Of a DNA stretch of 64,000 nt, positions 22,560 to 34,186 are shown piece by piece. The DNA lies in the NCBI RefSeq assembly GCF_027580225.2, contig NC_073343.2, positions 4,346,001 through 4,410,000 on the forward strand. The letters are read 5' to 3'. How positions within the stretch are numbered: the first letter of the stretch is position 1; every line of letters begins with the position of its first letter. The stretch comes from Misgurnus anguillicaudatus (Eukaryota > Chordata > Actinopteri > Cypriniformes > Cobitidae). A program made the position numbers and the translations under genes. The notes under the pieces were generated by a model, which was not told the origin of the DNA, did no database searches, and saw only the letters and a list, made by a program, of their open reading frames with translations.

Positions 22560-22851
22560 AGTTATAAAAATGTTCAAAAACAGGCAGGATCTCTGCTTTC
22601 AAATTCTGGGGGTGTGTCCGTTGTCTGAAACCACGCCCACTTGCAGAAAAGCTACCATCTCTACCATAACACAGTCGGTGTTATGTTATGATTGGCCTGT
22701 TTTCTTTTGCTTGCACGAGGTTTAAATAAGAAGAAGGAAACAATAGTGTCTGAGGTTCACGATATGTCGTTACTATGTACAGAACTCTTATTATTCATCT
22801 ATGTCTAGGTAAATACCGTTTAACATTTTACGGCACCTTTGATAAAGGCTT
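22560..22851. repeat. Element F, copy 2 (inverted)
   Basis: Reverse complement matches 6046-6215 and continues into a section absent there: CCACGCCCACTTGCAGAAAA and GTGTGTCCGTTGTCTG. That section recurs in opposite orientation in the tandem units at 23154-23540, so F may be a larger palindromic element. Confidence 0.65.
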
Positions 22852-23102
22852 GTAAGTCCTCAAAGATTCAAATGTCTCTTATGCATCTCTTTTGAAGTTT
22901 CAAATGTCTCTACCTTTTCTCAGATTTGTTCAAGCACCAAAGTCTTCAATCATATTTTTTATATTAACTCAAACATTTTAAAATCTGTTAGGGTTGAGGT
23001 TAGAGATTTGTTACTAAACACATTATAAATGTTACAAATGTATTCCTGAAACACACTGCAAAGACTATGAAGTATGAATTGTGGATTAAAACAGTCTATT
23101 AA

Positions 23103-23540
23103 AAATTAGTCTATTTTGGCAAAGCTAAAACAATGGCTCGATGGCGCAGTGAAGCCACAGAGGATGGCCCCGCCCCTAACACAATCGCGAGTATCTATTC
23201 AGGTTTTAGCAGTAGTTAAAAATGTTGAGAGAGATTGTAGCTTTTCCGCAAGTGGGCGGGGTTTCAGTGCAGACAATGGACACACACCCTGTTTTTCAAG
23301 ATTTTGATAACTTATTGACTTGGCATTTATATCATTCCAATTTGGCTGGGTAGTTAATATCACAGCCACAGAGGATGGCCCCGCCCCTAACACAATTGCG
23401 AGCATCTATTCGGGTTTTAGCATTAGTTAAAAATGTTGAGAGAGATGGTAGCTTTTCCGTGAGTGGGCGTGGTTTCAGTGCAGACAACGGACACCCCCCC
23501 GTTTTTCAAGATTTTGATAACTTACTTGCCATTTTTTATC
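23103..23540. repeat. 210-bp tandem duplication
   Basis: GCCACAGAGGATGGCCCCGC begins units at 23154 and 23364. Both continue through AATGTTGAGAGAGAT and CAAGATTTTGATAACTTA with a few substitutions. The second unit is truncated at the right. Frames at 23116-23307 and 23199-23405 are incidental. Confidence 0.88.
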
Positions 23541-25130
23541 ATTCAAGGTAATATATAGGTAATATAGATAATATCACATTTTCTGTGGGGTTACCAACTA
23601 AGAACACATTTAATGTCGGACTTTACACTGACTTTTAGTGTTTTATTTCTTCCAAGACCGAAATATCAGACCAGTCCTATCCACATGAAGGAATATAGAT
23701 TTATAGTAATACTATAATGTTGCACTATCAACATTTGTCTTTTTGTTTTAAGAATTTCAGAAGAAAAATTCAGCCTGGAATTTGTTAGCATTTAAAAGGT
23801 GGCTAATTCGTATGAATTTGTACGTAGTAAATTCTGCAAAAACAAACGTTAAGCTTATACCAACTCCTAATCTCAGTTTCACAAACTGCCACCTTGTAAA
23901 ATTCGCTACAGTATGTGATTGCATTGAAGCATTGCAAATTTGATATTTAAATCAAACATTAATATCTATAAAAGATCAACCTCTAAGCAATAAAATGTAT
24001 GCTATTTATGTTCACTTCTCCAATTATCAAAGTAATAAATTAGCTATTAATAAATTAAAATATTTCAAAGTGTAATGGTGTAGAAGAGCTCATTAACAGA
24101 TGTTATTTAAAAAGGTGAACTGTGAAACACAGCTTAGTATTTATTAGTATGACAATTAACATGTATACATGTTGAATTTATACTCTATAGCCTACCTTCA
24201 GACCCCACCTACACACTTACAGTACACATATATAAGTGTGATGACAAGATATTAAATTCCTTTTATAAACAAATAAAATACACTACATAAAAGCTCCAGC
24301 TTGAGAACAGTCTTGTACCTTTTGATTTTAAATTGAACAAATCTGTCTTTTAGCATCTGTTGCAATGAAACGGCCGTCGTGAAGACAGACAAAACAAACT
24401 CTCTCTCTTTGTTATTTGCATAAATGTGTTGCAATTAAGCCGCTCCAAAGCAGAAAAAGAGTTAGTACTACCGATGCCTTTCTTTCCTTCCCACTTGGCA
24501 ATAGACTTCTTTTTTCCTCATTAAGAACTTCCTCAAGGAAGAATGGCAGGCACGTGTGCTTAGATACATTCCCGAAAGGCCAAAAGCTAAACCAACACCA
24601 CTTACAGAATAGTGAAAGAGAATTATGGGTAATAACAAGCCAGTCCGCTCTGCCACAAGAGCTATAATGAGTAATGTGAACGACACTGGGGAACGTTTGA
24701 TCATTCTACGTTGACCATCAGCTAATGTGCGACATTGGATGTGTGCTTCTAAAAACCCCTGCGAGGGTCCCGCTGTGAATAGGGGCACCTTCATGTGTCA
24801 TGTTGACCGGGCTGATGGAGCACTGCAGTCTGGGACTCTGCGGTCCAGCGTATGAGGGATCAACCTCACTGCAGGGCAGCGGGAACAAGAGGATTTTTAG
24901 GGCCTTCTCATCTTCTTTGTTAGGTTTTATTGTTCCCAAGCTCTGGTTTACAACAAATGTCACCATCATCCTGCTTTATAATGGAGTTGTCACATAGGAA
25001 AGTTGTTAAATTAGGCTAGGCTAGCTCTCTGTTCCTTGACTATGTGTATGCTTATGTGGTAGAAATGTGCATGTATATAATGTAATGTCATATCATACAC
25101 ATATATATTAGAAGCCAATAAAAGTATAGT
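23541..25130. other. Mostly single-copy; island at 24250-24960
   Basis: A fragment of family Q (GGTGGCTAATTCGTATGAAT) lies at about 23798-23850. The rest shows no repeat. 24360-24960 is complex sequence and a candidate conserved block. The overlapping opposite-strand ORFs there have no motif. Confidence 0.35.
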
Positions 25131-25286
25131 ATTTAAAAGAATAATTCACACAAAAATAAATGAAAATTACCTTAATGCAATCTCACGAGTCTCATGACTA
25201 GTCATCATATGCGTCTTGATGAAACATGCAGTCACAAGACACTTGAACACCAATTATCATCTTGCTTTAGGACATGGACCCGGTTT

Positions 25287-25945
25287 AGCCTGGATTTCCC
25301 CATGCTGCCTTGCGCGCAAATTTATTTATGCTGCAAGTCTAGCATGGAAACTATGGACCAATTTTGCCCTTGATATAAGGAACCAATCACAGAAAGGGGA
25401 GGGGGCAGCAAGACGATGACGACGTCTATGCGACACATCGAAGCAGTTTTGTTTATCCAACACGACAGCAGACGCCTAGTTACTTTTCGATGCAGCCTTA
25501 GATAGTGTTCGAAGTAGTTTTGAACGCAAGTTTATAAAAAAAGAGCAACTTTTGGCGTTAAACAATTTCAAATCCAAGAAGGATGTTTGGATATGGGAAG
25601 ACATGATAACCACAGAGTTTTATAGGACCAACCTGCTAGGCATCGTTGTCGACGAAGTACTGTACAATTAACTTATAAATGGTAAGTGGTATTTATTATT
25701 TCAGCTGTGTGCACACGTACCGATAAAAGTTGTTTACATTTGAATTTATGTCGCTCTACGTCGGTCATCTGGTATAACTGAAATGATTGGCTATGACACG
25801 TACAGACGCACTTGATAGATATTCGTAGCACCCAATAAACGGCTCTGGGCATTCGTTACCACGCCTCAAATACGAGAAAATGAGCATGTGGTTCCCAGAC
25901 CACGTCTCATTCTCTATGAAACTGGTCTGGTGTTAGCCAGGCTAG
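25287..25945. mobile_element. Inverted-repeat element G
   Basis: TTAGCCTGGATTTCCCC at the left and TGTTAGCCAGGCTA at the right share an inverted TAGCCTGG. The right subterminus CTCTATGAAACTGGTCTGGT resembles a common cyprinid element from memory. No target duplication could be fixed. Confidence 0.5.
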
Positions 25946-26141
25946 AACTGGTGTGCTACCATTTTATTTATTTTTTTACATGTTTACGTTCAAACACGCT
26001 TTGATCACTAAATACGCTCAAAATATAAATTGTTTTGCTCACATTTCACTTCAGGAAATACATCAGAAACCAGACACTATTCAGTGCATTACAAAGCAAA
26101 GAAGAGCCAAGATAATATTTAATATTAATACAATAATACTG

Positions 26142-26752
26142 CACTGTAAAAAAATGCAACACGAAGTTAATACAACTTGGTACATTATTTTCCACATACC
26201 GTACATTTCTGTAGCTCCAGATATCCTGCTGTCCTCAAACTCTTTTTTTACAAAACTCATTGATTTGAAAAGCGCTTTGTCCCTGATTGGCCAGCTAATC
26301 TGTACGTTGTAATTTGGCCGGAATACCTCTGACGTCAGCCGGAAATGTGACCACCTTACCATTTTTGCAAAATTCGCTCACAATGCAATGCTAACAGGAG
26401 TTACGGGCTATGAGACAAAGTGGGAGGAATTATGATAATGTCTTCATTACGTAACCAATCCCATAAAGCTAACTTTTGCCTACAATCCGTGTGTTTGTTG
26501 TATTCCAATAATTTTTTTTTACATTGGAAACTATAATTTGCGTCATTATTTACCTTGGGTTTTTTGTACCTTTTGCATATCGTTAACATGTGCTAATACA
26601 CACTTACGCACCAAAGGAAATGTAAATCGTGAATCGAACCATAGTTGCTTTTAAAAAGTTGACATAAGTTGTATAACTTCATTTTTTAAGTTAAAGTAAC
26701 ATTAAAACTATGTGTTGATTGGACAAAAATGCTGGGAATTTTTTACAATGTG
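26142..26752. mobile_element. MITE M, copy 3, interrupted by truncated element H
   Basis: CACTGTAAAAAAATGCAACA and TACAACTTGG (26142-26189) form the left part. AAAAGTTGACATAAGTTGTA to GGGAATTTTTTACAATG (26652-26752) forms the right part. The middle matches H at 42480-43010: TATTTTCCACATACCGTACAT, GATTGGCCAGCTAA, CTCTGACGTCAGCCGGAAAT. Confidence 0.7.
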
Positions 26753-26842
26753 CGTTTGGCTGAAGAATGGAGGTCATAAACACCTAGGATGGCAGCTAGG
26801 TGAGTAAATGATTGGGTATTTTTTATTTTTTAAACTACTCCG

Positions 26843-27124
26843 TTAAAGCAACGCAATGTAGTTTTCATGTAAAAATGACTTACAGCTCCCCCATGTGGTT
26901 GAAAAGCGCAACAGTGCCTGGTATCAGACACTCTTCTGCATGCAGGGGGAGGGGCGGGGCTATGTGCTCTACCCTCCACCGCCACTTTCAGAGTGTGCTT
27001 GTAGCAGCTAGGAGGTTGCTCAGGTTGCAGCAACAGTACAATTTGTCCAGTTAAAAGTTGTTCTATCACTGAAATAATTTTAGAGACATTATTTAAAGAT
27101 AAAAAACTACATAGTGTTGCTTAA
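26843..27124. mobile_element. TTAA-flanked MITE U
   Basis: Left TTAAAGCAACGCAATGTAGT and right AACTACATAGTGTTGCTTAA are inverted. TTAA on both sides; 282 bp. The opposing 80-codon ORFs inside are shadows. Confidence 0.85.
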
Positions 27125-27169
27125 TGGCACGTTGTTGCACGATATGATTTGACAACTTGCCCACCTATT

Positions 27170-28472
27170 CAGTGCTTTAAGTGGCCGAAAAGAGGTGCCG
27201 GTACTCTATTTTTTTTTTTTTTGCTGACTCGACGCCTAGATTGAAGGGGTTTTATATTTAGCAGTCAACAGACGACCTTGTAAAAAATAATTAATCCTTT
27301 TATAAATTTTTGGATTTGCTTGAGCTAGAAATAGCTACTGAACATAAATAAAATGTGCAAAAGGATTTTGAAAAAATACCATTAGAAAGAGCTACTGTAG
27401 AAAGAGTTTTTGAACATAAATAAAATGTGCAAAAGGTAGATATGTGAGTAAAATTTTCAGCATGGTAAATGCTAAAACTAGTGGTTCAGATAGAAAAAGC
27501 TTGAAAAAAAAAACTTTAAAATGACACCAAGACCATGTCTATGGGGTCAAGAATAACAAAATACTGGCCATTTGAAACTCTAAAGTCATTTATTTTGTCC
27601 CATTGTTTTCCATTTTGCGGGTGGTAAAACTACTGTGCACGTCGTTCAAATTCATTGAATTTTCGTTTACTTTTAGTTTAGCAATTAAACTAAATGTATA
27701 TTACAATTTCAAGAGTGTTTTCTGCACATCGCCTGAGGAAATCCGAAGTTGCGTCGAGGGGAACCAAACTGAAAGCCGCGACAGCGGAGATTCACGTACC
27801 TACAAGGCTTGCGTCTGACCTGCAGCTATCATTCTGGCTTGGTGGGATGTCAGCGAGTCCTCTGATTCTGACGGCGTTCTTTTACTACTCAGAGTCTAAA
27901 ACAAGGAGGGCATATTAAGTGTTCATTGTATTTTCATTTTAACCGAGAAGCTATGGTTGCGCGTTTCACACACAAACACACACCTCTCCAGTAGTGATGG
28001 GCAGTCCGGCTCTTTCCATTGATTCGGCTCTTTCGGCTCAAGCGCTGGCTCTACATTTTAGTGATGGCAGTCCGGCTCTTTTCATAGATTCGGCTCTTCT
28101 GGCTCGGCTCCCTTAGAAGAGCCGGCTCCCCTGCATGCGTCTGAAGATTCGGCTCTGCTCGTTCGCTACAAAGAATCAGCTCTTAGAGCCGCTCGTTCGC
28201 GAACGACCCATCACTACTCTCCAGAGCACGTTGACACTGACTGAAGGACGCATGCGCTTTTAACTTGTAAACGCAAGGGTGTATGGGTAATGTAGTCTCT
28301 GCTCTCGGTGGAACGAATTAGGAAGCGGCAGCGCAGCCAAATGATTAAATTAAACCCCTGATTTTTAAACAGATGAGCGTTCCGGTACGCTAAAAGCACG
28401 TTCTGGGCGCACGTAGAGGTGGTGGTACGCTCAAGAGCTATTTTTAGAAGTGGCGGCCCACTTAAAGCACTG
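27170..28472. mobile_element. hAT-type element K with 8-bp duplication
   Basis: Left CAGTGCTTTAAGTGGCC and right GGCCCACTTAAAGCACTG are inverted termini. CACCTATT flanks both sides exactly (27162-27169 and 28473-28480), the hAT signature. A direct repeat of GAACATAAATAAAATGTGCA occurs at about 27338 and 27412. No transposase frame survives. Element at 27992-28216 is nested inside. Confidence 0.92.
27992..28216. mobile_element. 225-bp hAT-type MITE nested in K, 8-bp duplication
   Basis: Termini TAGTGATGGGC and GACCCATCACTA. CTCTCCAG flanks both sides exactly (27984-27991 and 28217-28224). The body has repeated TTCGGCTCTT and AGAGCCGGCTC motifs, and its left 60 bp are duplicated in tandem (TAGTGATGG...CAGTCCGGCTCTT twice). 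Confidence 0.93.
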
Positions 28473-28480
28473 CACCTATT

Positions 28481-29040
28481 CATATAATTGATGAGCTGTA
28501 TCTTTTTAGATACAGCTAAGTTTTATTTACCAGAAATGTTTTTACAATGTTTTATGATGTTATCATGTTCAAGGGTTAAAAGAACCGGAGTCAAATGTGA
28601 TAGCATTTATAGGTTTATATGCGTTGTGGTAACATAAGGACTAAAGATGGTCCTTCTAATAGAAGAGAAATTAGGGTAAAGAGCCTGACCCTTGAGTTAA
28701 TTAAAACTGTTTTATTGCCCTTTCTTGAATTAATTAAATGCATATTTGATCTATCTAAGCCACATTCTCAGTTCTCTTTCCACCCTTCAATAAACTTTTC
28801 CTCTCATAGTCTGTCTACCAGAAAGAACGTTGGCTACCGCCTAAAAAGCTGAAGGAGCTTGAGCTAATTTTCTTCACAAGACACATTTTGGCATTGAACA
28901 TCTGCATAGCTGTTATGTCTCGATGTCGGACATTTTCCTGTTCCCAACACGTATACTGTGTCTTCTGAGGATGAGCGAGGAGAGATGCGAGGATGAGGAA
29001 GCTTAAAGATTACAGTATAAAGGGCAGTTCATATTTAAAC
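28481..29040. other. Single-copy stretch, nothing recognised
   Basis: AT-rich; no gene or repeat signal noted. Confidence 0.35.
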
Positions 29041-29913
29041 TTAAGGATTAAGATAAAAACCCAGATAATTTACTTACCACCATGTTTTCTAAAATGTTTT
29101 TGTCTTTCTTTATTCAGTAGAGAAGAATTTTTTTTTTATCAAAACATTCCAGGATTTTTCTAATTTGAATTGACTTTAATGGAACCCAACACTTAACAGT
29201 TTTAATGCAGTTTAAAATTGCAGTTTCAAAGGAATCTAAACGATCTCAAACGATGCATAAGGGTCTTATCGAGCGAAACGATTGTAATTTTTGGCAAGAA
29301 AAATAAAAAATATGCACTTTTAAACCACAACTTCTCTTCTTCCTCCGGCTGTGTGACGCGCCAGCGCGACTTCACGTAATTGTGTATAAGGTCGAAAGGT
29401 CACGTGTTACATATATGAAACGCACATATGCAAACTATTTTAAACAATAAACTGACACAAAGACATTAATTAGTATCATCCGACATACAACAATGTCGGA
29501 ATGGCCCTTTTTCTCCACACTTGTAAACGCTGGGGCGTAGTTTCGCATACGTCATCCGTGACCTCTTGACGTAATGACGTATTACATGAGGTCACACTGC
29601 CGTGTCACAGGACCGGAGGAAGACGAGAAGTTGTGGTTTAAAAGTGCATATTTTAACTTTTTCTTGCCAAAAATGACAATCGTTTCGCTAGATAAGATCC
29701 TTATGCCTCGTTTGAGATCGTTTAGAGTCCTTTGAAACTGCAATTTTAAACTGCATTAAAACCGTTAAGTGTTGGGGTCCATTGGGGTCCATTAAAATGA
29801 GAAAGGTCCTGGAATTTCTTCTCGACTGAACAAAGAAAAACATCAACATTTTGGATGACATGGTGGTGAGTAAATTATCTGGATTTTTTTAAGAAAATTG
29901 ACTAATCCTTTAA
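29041..29913. mobile_element. Foldback element A, copy 2
   Basis: Full-length copy with TTAA at 29041-29044 and 29910-29913. The right end GAAAATTGACTAATCCTTTAA matches copy 1. The left end is eroded (TTAAGGATTAAGATAAAAAC). The loop holds TTGACGTAATGACGTATTAC. Confidence 0.9.
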
Positions 29914-30089
29914 GAGGCCTTTAGAAGAGGAACGATCTATGTAAATCTGATCACATCAAATCATCATCATTGCATGTCAATTAATCTTTGAAAACTCATC
30001 ATGCAAACGTATATGCTATACTAACTTTTTCTGTTATGTTATCACAATACACAAATAAATGTATGTTATAAAGAAACATACACAGTCAT

Positions 30090-30285
30090 ATGAAACATCA
30101 TATGATACATGTTTGTACGATTTGCCTAATCTCTGTTACGTTGGGGTTAGGGGTGGGGTTTCATTCATATTTTTTATGATAATTGTACGTTTTATCACAA
30201 TTAACTTTGTATGAATACATACGAATTTGCCAACTTGTAAAATATGTACAAATTCTCATGAGATCAAGCTGGTTTGATTTCAATG
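30090..30285. repeat. Family Q, partial copy
   Basis: GGGTTAGGGGTGGGG then AATTTGCCAACTTGTAAAAT and TCTCATGAGATCAAGCTGGT match 59149-59400. Confidence 0.7.
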
Positions 30286-30770
30286 TAAGACACATGAACT
30301 GATAAAAAAGTCTTTGCTTGCAAGACTTAAAATTTAGCATTTAGCATTGACTTGTTTACTTCGGCTCCAGGTGGCATCTCTGGGATCATGAAAGTGCGAC
30401 AGAAAACCAGGACAGTTTTAGAACAGTGGTGACATTTTGTCAAATGCAGAGGGCCACTTGGGGGGCTAATGAGGAGCATTTTTAGTGATCAATAAATCAT
30501 GTGCTATTGATTTTTTTCCTAAGCCCTCTTCTGTTCTCTGAAAGTCAGCAGCCACCCAGGAAGACACTATTAAGGAGACCTGAGACACAATCAACAGCTG
30601 ACCACTGACTTACGCATCCATGATGCTGCCATCAACCACATTACCATCTTATTGTGAACATTTCGACCCAGAAGAAGTTCAAAAGTAACAAACGCAAACT
30701 AAAAACAAGATTCTTGTATCTAAACTGACACTCTTCAGACTGGTATTGTAGTTTTTGTGGGTGTTACATT
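30286..30770. other. Single-copy island, candidate regulatory DNA
   Basis: Non-repetitive. Contains AATGAGGAGC and ATCAATAAATCATGTGCTATTGATT-like homeodomain-type AT cores (written here as ATCAATAAATC and CTATTGATT). Conservation cannot be judged from one sequence. Confidence 0.3.
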
Positions 30771-31080
30771 GTTGTCTGCCTTTCTGAACCTGGGTACACT
30801 TATGCCCGGAGTATAGTCTGTACTTTTACACGTATGCGAACTTGGTCGATGGCACAGCCTTGCAAAGTATAGTATGTTTCACTCGTACGTGTACACAGAC
30901 ATTCGCCGCATGCGCATTGTGACAAAATGCAATGCATCTCCTTGGCTATATACTACAGGTTTCAAAAATTTGCCGGTTTGTGTAGAGAGTGCATGCACCC
31001 TTCTGATGACGATAATTGCATCACACGCACTGTATGCAGACCCCCGTTTACACGTAAAAAATGGCTTTTAGTGCCTACTG
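30771..31080. repeat. Possible MITE remnant
   Basis: GGAGTATAGTCTGTACTTTT and AAAGTATAGTATGTTTCACT recall a fish repeat from memory. No termini or duplication found. Confidence 0.3.
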
Positions 31081-31222
31081 GGTGTCGAACCAATTTCCGA
31101 AAGTGAAAACATCAAAGTGATCTAGCAAAAGCTGTACTAACTACTGGGGTTTTCACTAAAAATATGAAATATTTTACAATCAAATGTGATTTTTACCTAT
31201 TGAGCGGTTTGGAATGCTGTAT

Positions 31223-32651
31223 GTAAGGAATAATTGACGATGGGCCATTGAATTATAAGAAAATAATGCACACCCAAGGTAGTTATGCGGTAAGGCACGA
31301 AGCGGAGTTATTAGTCATTATTTTCAATTATAAAACGGCTCGTTCTGGTTCTTCATTCTGATTGGTTGAAGCGCGTTCTAAGCCGTGATAAAATACCCCG
31401 GTAAATCCACGGTTCAGACCGCATCACAAGTATCACTGCGCCACTGTTGCTGCGTACTGATTTATGAAAATAAACAACAGAGTCTTTAATCATTTTTTAA
31501 TTTTTCTACCTTTGCACAATTATGGCGATATCCAGATAAATGTCAACAAATAAAACATTTCGTCAATAAAGAGAAAACGTTCTCGTTCTCTGAGGTATTT
31601 TTTGTCTTATTGATATTTCCGCTATTATCCACTAGATGGCAATCTTACCCAACTTAAACACTGAGGCATTCATTCGACGCAACAGCGTTGTGGTGGATTT
31701 AGCGTGATGTGTAAGTTTTGATCAGGCTCTGAATCTGATCTCTTACAAAGTTCTTCACAAAAATGGAATTATCTCTGCTTTTAGCTGAAAATTTGAAAGG
31801 TGATAACTGATTAGAGAACAAATGAAGGTAGGATGAAACGTTTTTTGTTGTTGTTTGAAAGCGGATGGACTGTTCTTTCATTTGATATTTTATGTTTATT
31901 TAAAGAAGATAATTTTTCTGTAAGGCATTAAACTAAAACTGGGTGGCAACTTAAAAAAAAACGCTGATGGGGAAAGAGTTAAGCATGCTTCCAAGCATAT
32001 TTGATCAACACTTCAACAGTTGCACAATATAAATGTTAATGTATATTTTAGATGAATGTTGATATATAAAAATAAACACCACAGTCTTTAATCATATTTT
32101 CATTGTGCCTTTACTGCGTCTGTGTTGTTTGTGAACTGCGCTCTGTTGCAGCCACACTTGATTCTGAGGAACTACTTTGTTTGGCGGAAGAGTAATATTT
32201 GTACTAATATAATTACAACTAATTTGTGTTTTATTTTGTGAAACCCTGCTATGCATGATGTAACCATTTTATAAACGCCATAAACCCCGCAAAGCAGTGG
32301 TTTACCAGTGCATTTTATAACAGCTAAGGGGGTTTAGGCACTCCGCTTCGCGTCGTGGCTAACAACGCCTCATAGCTGTTATAAAATGCACTGTTATACC
32401 ACGGGCTGTTGAATGCTGTATTCTGATTGGCTGAGAAATGTTTCGTGGGTATGCATTAATTTCTGATAACTTATCAAATGTCTTAAAATAGGCACCAGAG
32501 CAATATTTGTAGTAATCGTACTATAAGAGGAATATTTGACTCTGGTGCTTTAAATTCTAACATAATAATGCACACCGGCGGAGTAAGCATTGCACCTTGG
32601 GTGTGAATTATTTTCTTAGAATTCAATGGCCCGTCATCAATTATTCCTTAC
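31223..32651. mobile_element. 1.4-kb inverted-repeat element I
   Basis: GTAAGGAATAATTGACGATG...CCCAAGGT at the left is inverted at the right (ACCTTGGGTG...AATTATTCCTTAC) over about 60 bp. Inside, GCATTTTATAACAGCTAAGG and CATAGCTGTTATAAAATGC form a hairpin at 32311-32385. No coding frame. An old D copy is nested at about 31545-31982. Confidence 0.8.
31545..31982. mobile_element. Degraded element D, copy 3, inside I
   Basis: CGTCAATAAAGAGAAAACG, GGTAGGATGAAACGTTTTTT, GGACTGTTCTTTCATTTG and GGGGAAAGAGTTAA align with D copies 1 and 2 but with many changes. The left edge is uncertain. Confidence 0.7.
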
Positions 32652-33135
32652 TTAATCTGTAAACCGGGTCTGTGAGTTGCTTTTAATTTCTAATACTGTT
32701 CCTATCAAGTTATGGAGTAGAACAAACTTTTATAGGTTATACATGTGTCTAAATATTGAAGGAAATTAAGTTAACTTGAGACATAAAAATGAACATGGAA
32801 AGTGCTAATTGATTTACAGATGTTCTGATCATCATCACATCATAGTTCATGTGAATTTAGTTACAGTGCAGTGACAAAACTGTCAAAAATGATCCCTGTC
32901 CAAGTTAAAGTGAGAATATGAAAGACATTATGTTAAAACATCACTGTCAAAGCGTTTTCACAACTCATTGTTTTGAGTACATATAAGTGATTTGATGACT
33001 GTCAGTGCTGTTACAAGCAACCTCTTTCAGACCTCAAATAATATAATTTTTCTAAAGTTAATATGACAACACTGATGGAGAGATTACTAGCTGACAGATG
33101 TGCCCCCATGAAAAAAAGTGAAATGAAAAGCCTAA
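32652..33135. other. AT-rich stretch, nothing recognised
   Basis: No repeat or coding signal noted. Confidence 0.35.
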
Positions 33136-33312
33136 CCCTAAGGACGTACTCACACTATGCATAATGTACCCAAGTAAGTTCGACCTCGTTTGAGCCCCAA
33201 AGTACAGTTCGCTTGGCTATAGTGTGATCACTCCATACCATTCCAGGGTGCAGTACACTTGCAGAGGTGAACTCTAGTACGGTTCACTTTAGTTCGGGAA
33301 CACGGGCGCTAA
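33136..33312. repeat. Probable DNA-transposon end
   Basis: GGACGTACTCACACTATGC and TCACTTTAGTTCGGGAACAC resemble the end of a fish element from memory. Only one end is present. Confidence 0.35.
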
Positions 33313-33617
33313 CCGCATCAGAGTGCAAAACTTCAGATGAAACTGTAGAACATAACACTAATCCTGTGCTAAAATACAGACAGTACTTCACAAAAGCTCT
33401 TATCTAACACTTTTATAACCTTCACAAAAGTTCTTTTTCTGGCTTTAAATATAAAAGGATCAATGGAATATCCTCTTTCAGGCTGTTGGGGTGGGGAAAG
33501 GAATGAAGAATCAATATGTGGTCGATAATGGTTTGGTCGGCACACACTTATGACATCAGAGGGCTGTGATTGGTTGATTGAAATGTGGATGCAGGATCAA
33601 AAACAGGATGTTAATCC

Positions 33618-34186
33618 TGTTAAGCCAGCGCGACCTCACACAATACGTCATCACATCAAGAGGTCACGGATGATGAATACGAAACTACGCCCCAGTGTTT
33701 ACAAGTGTAAAGAGGACCGTTCCGACGTTGTTGTATGTCGAATGATACTAATTAATGTCTTTGTGTCAGTTTATTGTTTAAAATGGTCTGCAAATGTGCG
33801 TATCATATATGTAACATGTGACCTTTCGACGTCACTACGCAATTACGTGAGGTCGCGCTGGCGCATCACAGGACGGGAGATAGACGAGTAGTTGTGGTTT
33901 AAAATTGCATTTTTTTCTTGTCAAAAATTACAAGTGTTTTGCTAGATAAGACCCTTTTGCCTCGTTTGGGATCGTTTATAGTCCACTGCAAGTTTAAACT
34001 GCATTAAATCTGTTACGTGTTGGGGTCCATTAAAGTCCATTAAAATTAGAAAAATCCTGGAAAGTTTTTCTCAAAAAACATAATTTTTTCTCTACTGAAC
34101 AAAGTAAGACATCAACATTTTGGATAACATGGTGGTGAGTAAATTATCTGGATTTAGTTTTTTAGGAAAATGGACTAATCCTTTAA
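33618..34186. mobile_element. Foldback element A, copy 3, left arm missing
   Basis: Loop and right arm match the other copies, ending AAAATGGACTAATCCTTTAA at 34186. The left arm is absent. The ORF at 33550-33891 runs through the loop by chance. Confidence 0.85.

Larger units (their letters stand above)
25131..26846. mobile_element. Split TTAA foldback MITE, arms separated by later insertions
   Basis: A left terminus (TTAAAAGAATAATTCACACA) lies at 25134. A matching right terminus (GGTGAGTAAATGATTGGG ... CTACTCCGTTAA) ends at 26846. Between them lie element G and an M copy containing H. That these two ends were one element is inference. Confidence 0.45.

Noticed and set aside
33550..33891. 113-codon ORF similar to the one at 48159-48437
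   Set aside because: The similarity exists because both cross the loop of foldback family A. The corresponding frame in copy 1 is interrupted, so no protein constraint is indicated.
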